DNA of 64,000 nt from an uncultured Bacteroidales bacterium (lineage in GTDB: Bacteria; Bacteroidota; Bacteroidia; Bacteroidales; Paludibacteraceae): assembly GCA_902799705.1 (NCBI GenBank), contig CADCBP010000003.1:62001-126000 (forward strand). The letters run 5' to 3'. The notes below the pieces were generated by a model. That model worked only from the letters and a program-made list of their open reading frames with translations. It had not been told where the DNA came from and did not search any database. A program made the position numbers and the translations under genes. Shown here piece after piece: positions 61,995-64,000 of the stretch; position 1 is the stretch's first letter, and every line of letters begins with the position of its first letter.

Positions 61995-62957
61995 TTATAA
62001 CTCCTCCTTAATGAGATAATCATTACGGCTCTGTGAGTTGCGGATAATGAGTTCTGCCAGGAAGCCTGCGAGAAAAAGCATACAACCGAGAATCATCATA
62101 AGTATTGCAATGTGAAAATAAGGGTTCACACCCACCAGCATCGCCGGCACATGGTTCGACAGAGCATAGAGTTTCATAGCGCCCACAACGATTGCGGCTA
62201 TGAATCCTATGAAAAACATCAAACTACCAACCAGCCCGAAGAAATGCATGGGCTGTTTGCCGAATTTATTGAGGAACCAAAGCGTCATGAGGTCAAGGTA
62301 ACCGTTTACAAAGCGGTTTATGCCGAATTTAGACGTTCCGAATTCACGCTTGCGATGCTGCACCACTTTCTCGCCTATTTTGTTAAACCCTGCGTTCTTC
62401 GCCAGATACGGGATATATCGATGCATTTCGGAGAACACTTCGATATTTTTCACAACATCCTGGCGATAAGCCTTCAGGCCGCAGTTCATGTCATGGAGCT
62501 GAATACCTGTTACGCGACGGGCCGTTGCATTAAAGAGCTTGGACGGCAGATTTTTGGTAAGGGCATTGTCATAACGTTTCTGTTTCCATCCGCTGACGAG
62601 GTCATACCCCTCTTCGGTAATCATGCGATAGAGTTCCGGTATCTCGTCCGGCGAGTCCTGAAGGTCAGCATCCATAGTGATGACCACATTTCCCTGCGCA
62701 GCCTTGAAACCGCAATACAACGCCGCGGATTTTCCGTAATTACGACGGAAACATATACCTCTGATGACTTTGTCATCATCTGAGAATTGAGATTTGAGAT
62801 TGGAAATTACTTCCCAGGAATTATCGGTAGAACCGTCATTGACGAAGATTACTTCGTATGAAAATTTGTTCTCCTTCATCACTCGTGCTATCCACTCATA
62901 GAGTTTCGGCAGCGACTCCGCCTCGTTGTACAGAGGCACGATAATCGATATGTCCAT
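61995..62957 (-). CDS. Family 2 glycosyltransferase, DPM/GtrB-like
   Basis: 320 residues from the Met at 62957 (MDISIIVPLYNEAESLPKLY). The open frame upstream covers the promoter and is dropped. Asp motifs VNDGST and MDADLQDSPDE, then a C-terminal pair of membrane segments (FFGLVGSLMFFIGFIAAIVV and IAILMMILGCMLFLAGFLAE), as in undecaprenyl-phosphate sugar transferases. An in-frame heptamer repeat (62784-62804) codes NLKSQFSD in a loop of the GT-A fold. Confidence 0.94.
   Translation of the reverse strand: MDISIIVPLYNEAESLPKLYEWIARVMKENKFSYEVIFVNDGSTDNSWEVISNLKSQFSDDDKVIRGICFRRNYGKSAALYCGFKAAQGNVVITMDADLQDSPDEIPELYRMITEEGYDLVSGWKQKRYDNALTKNLPSKLFNATARRVTGIQLHDMNCGLKAYRQDVVKNIEVFSEMHRYIPYLAKNAGFNKIGEKVVQHRKREFGTSKFGINRFVNGYLDLMTLWFLNKFGKQPMHFFGLVGSLMFFIGFIAAIVVGAMKLYALSNHVPAMLVGVNPYFHIAILMMILGCMLFLAGFLAELIIRNSQSRNDYLIKEEL
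62784..62804. repeat. Heptamer repeat GATTTGA inside the glycosyltransferase gene, in frame
   Basis: GAATTGA, GATTTGA, GATTGGA: three units, 21 bases, so the insert is exactly seven codons. Confidence 0.82.
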
Positions 62958-62980
62958 AAAGTCATTTGCTATTTGGGCTG

Positions 62981-63011
62981 CAAAGGTAGTACATTTTTTT
63001 GAATTATGCAA
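62981..63011 (-). promoter_or_regulatory. Promoter of the glycosyltransferase operon
   Basis: Minus strand: TACCTTTG at 62988-62981 and TTG beginning at 63011 (TTTGCATAATT), spacing 23. Divergent from the waaA promoter, with separate -33 boxes. Confidence 0.9.
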
Positions 63012-63048
63012 ATAATTATGAAAAAAACAAGGAAAAATGCGCGCGCAC

Positions 63049-63079
63049 TTGCGTATAAAAAAAAAAAATGCTACCTTTG
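63049..63079 (+). promoter_or_regulatory. Promoter of the waaA gene
   Basis: TTGCGTATAA at 63049 and TACCTTTG at 63072-63079, spacing 23, preceded by GCGCGCAC as at the tRNA-Gly promoter. Leader about 18 nt. Confidence 0.9.
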
Positions 63080-63100
63080 TGCCCGATTTATAGAGTAAGA

Positions 63101-64000
63101 ATGGCAAATATATTATTCGGAAACAAGGCACGCGCATTATTCCGCGGTCAACGCGAAACATTGGATGCGGAACATACGACCCTATTGGAGTCAAATCGGG
63201 GAGCGGTGTGGATTCACGCCGCCTCGGTAGGTGAGTTTGAACAGGCGCGCCCGCTGATAGAGAAGTTAAAAGCTGAAAACGGGAAAAGGAGAGTGGTCGT
63301 CACTTTCTTCAGCCCTTCGGGTTATGAAGCTCGCAAGAACTACCCATGTGCTGATGCTGTGTTGTATCTGCCTTTTGCTACTCGGCGTAAAGCAAAGCGT
63401 TTTCTGGAAACACTACAGCCTTCGATGGCGATTTTCGTGAAGTATGAGTTTTGGCCGGCTTATTTGCGCGAGTTAAAGAAACGCGACATTCCGACATATA
63501 GTATATCTGCGATATTCCGCCCCACCCAACGGTTCTTCCATTGGTACGGAAAAGGATCCTTGAGTTTGCTGCATTGCTTTACGCATATCTTCGTGCAGGA
63601 CGAGGCTTCACGGCGTTTGTTAGCGGAGCATGGAGTGCATGATTGTTCCGTTGCGGGTGACACCCGTTTCGACCGCGTCAATGAAGTATTGGCTGCTACG
63701 CGCGAACGACCGGATGAACGATTGCTACCTGTTGCGCAGTTTGTCGAGAATGCACAGCATGTGGTGGTAGCCGGCAGTACATGGCCGGAAGACGAAGAAC
63801 TGCTGATGAAATGGTGTAATGAGGTCGCCATGCTGCCAAATGATACCAAACTGATATTGGTGCCGCATGAAATCAATAAAGATCATCTGCATGATATATT
63901 CCAGCGTTTCAAAGGCAGGTTTGTGAAGTACTCTGACATCAACTGTATGCCGTCAAACCTCAGCAGGGTGAATATCCTGCAACGCGCCAATGTTATGGTA
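63101..64000 (+). CDS. waaA: 3-deoxy-D-manno-octulosonic acid (Kdo) transferase, 3' part beyond the right edge
   Basis: 300 residues visible. WIHAASVGEFEQARPLIEKL, VVTFFSPSGYE, FVKYEFWPAYLREL and VAGSTWPEDEELL are the family blocks. It adds Kdo to lipid A precursor at the inner membrane. The ATG at 63101 gives MANILFGNKARALFRGQRET. The usual N-terminal membrane anchor of about 20-25 residues before the K-A-R segment is missing, and the position of the promoter leaves no room for it. It continues past position 64000. Confidence 0.95.
   Translation, partial: MANILFGNKARALFRGQRETLDAEHTTLLESNRGAVWIHAASVGEFEQARPLIEKLKAENGKRRVVVTFFSPSGYEARKNYPCADAVLYLPFATRRKAKRFLETLQPSMAIFVKYEFWPAYLRELKKRDIPTYSISAIFRPTQRFFHWYGKGSLSLLHCFTHIFVQDEASRRLLAEHGVHDCSVAGDTRFDRVNEVLAATRERPDERLLPVAQFVENAQHVVVAGSTWPEDEELLMKWCNEVAMLPNDTKLILVPHEINKDHLHDIFQRFKGRFVKYSDINCMPSNLSRVNILQRANVMV

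Noticed and set aside
1-64000. Insertion sequences, prophage or integrative elements
   Set aside because: No transposase, integrase, phage or conjugation gene is seen; gene order is that of core and envelope functions.

Overview
The window reads as a Bacteroidota chromosome, almost certainly order Bacteroidales; I cannot fix the family. The evidence is promoters of the form TTG-20 nt-TAnnTTTG, a Bacteroides-like RNase P RNA, TonB-dependent receptors, lipoproteins, type IX secretion (T9SS) style C-terminal tails, BtuG/DUF4465-type corrinoid-uptake proteins, BspA-like leucine-rich repeat proteins and a Wza/Wzc capsule operon.

Layout. 1-4.6 kb (minus): gyrA, a periplasmic TPR protein, ruvX and def (cut by the left edge). 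4.8-10.4 kb (minus): hypB, a large FAD/Fe-S oxidoreductase, hypA and two membrane proteins, that is, nickel-maturation genes with no hydrogenase in view. 11-19.1 kb (plus): an outer-membrane protein, valS, uvrA and a cation/proton antiporter. 19.1-20.7 kb (minus): exosortase-like protein and tsaD, sharing one palindromic promoter with a plus-strand CarboxypepD_reg protein. 22.1-22.6 kb: structured RNA with its own terminator. 22.6-25.8 kb: two BspA-like surface proteins. 25.8-26.3 kb: an array of mini-hairpins and phased repeats. 26.3-30.1 kb (plus): tRNA-Gly abutting rnpB, a YihY-type membrane protein, a GH13 amylase and a Cys-rich CWC protein. 30.1-43.0 kb (minus): a corrinoid (B12) uptake region with a BtuF-like protein, two cobalamin riboswitches and two operons of parallel design, one with BtuB and lipoproteins and one with T9SS-type secreted proteins. 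43.0-51.7 kb (minus): DUF1846 protein and a capsule/GDP-fucose operon. 51.9-63 kb: OmpW-like barrel, queH, TonB receptor, metallopeptidase, esterase, DUF3667-like protein, PagL-like deacylase, TPR protein, glycosyltransferase; waaA is cut by the right edge.

Three genome-wide habits stand out. (1) Eighteen promoters have exactly the same -33 to -7 spacing, and several start nearly leaderless mRNAs. (2) Spacers, and also the interiors of at least a dozen genes in frame, carry short tandem words of period 7 (sometimes alternating 7/8). (3) A second class of period 10-11 repeats lies mostly in long non-coding gaps, several just downstream of promoters with no gene. Together with an array of 17-nt hairpins whose sequence varies but whose architecture is fixed, these are the most unusual contents of the window.
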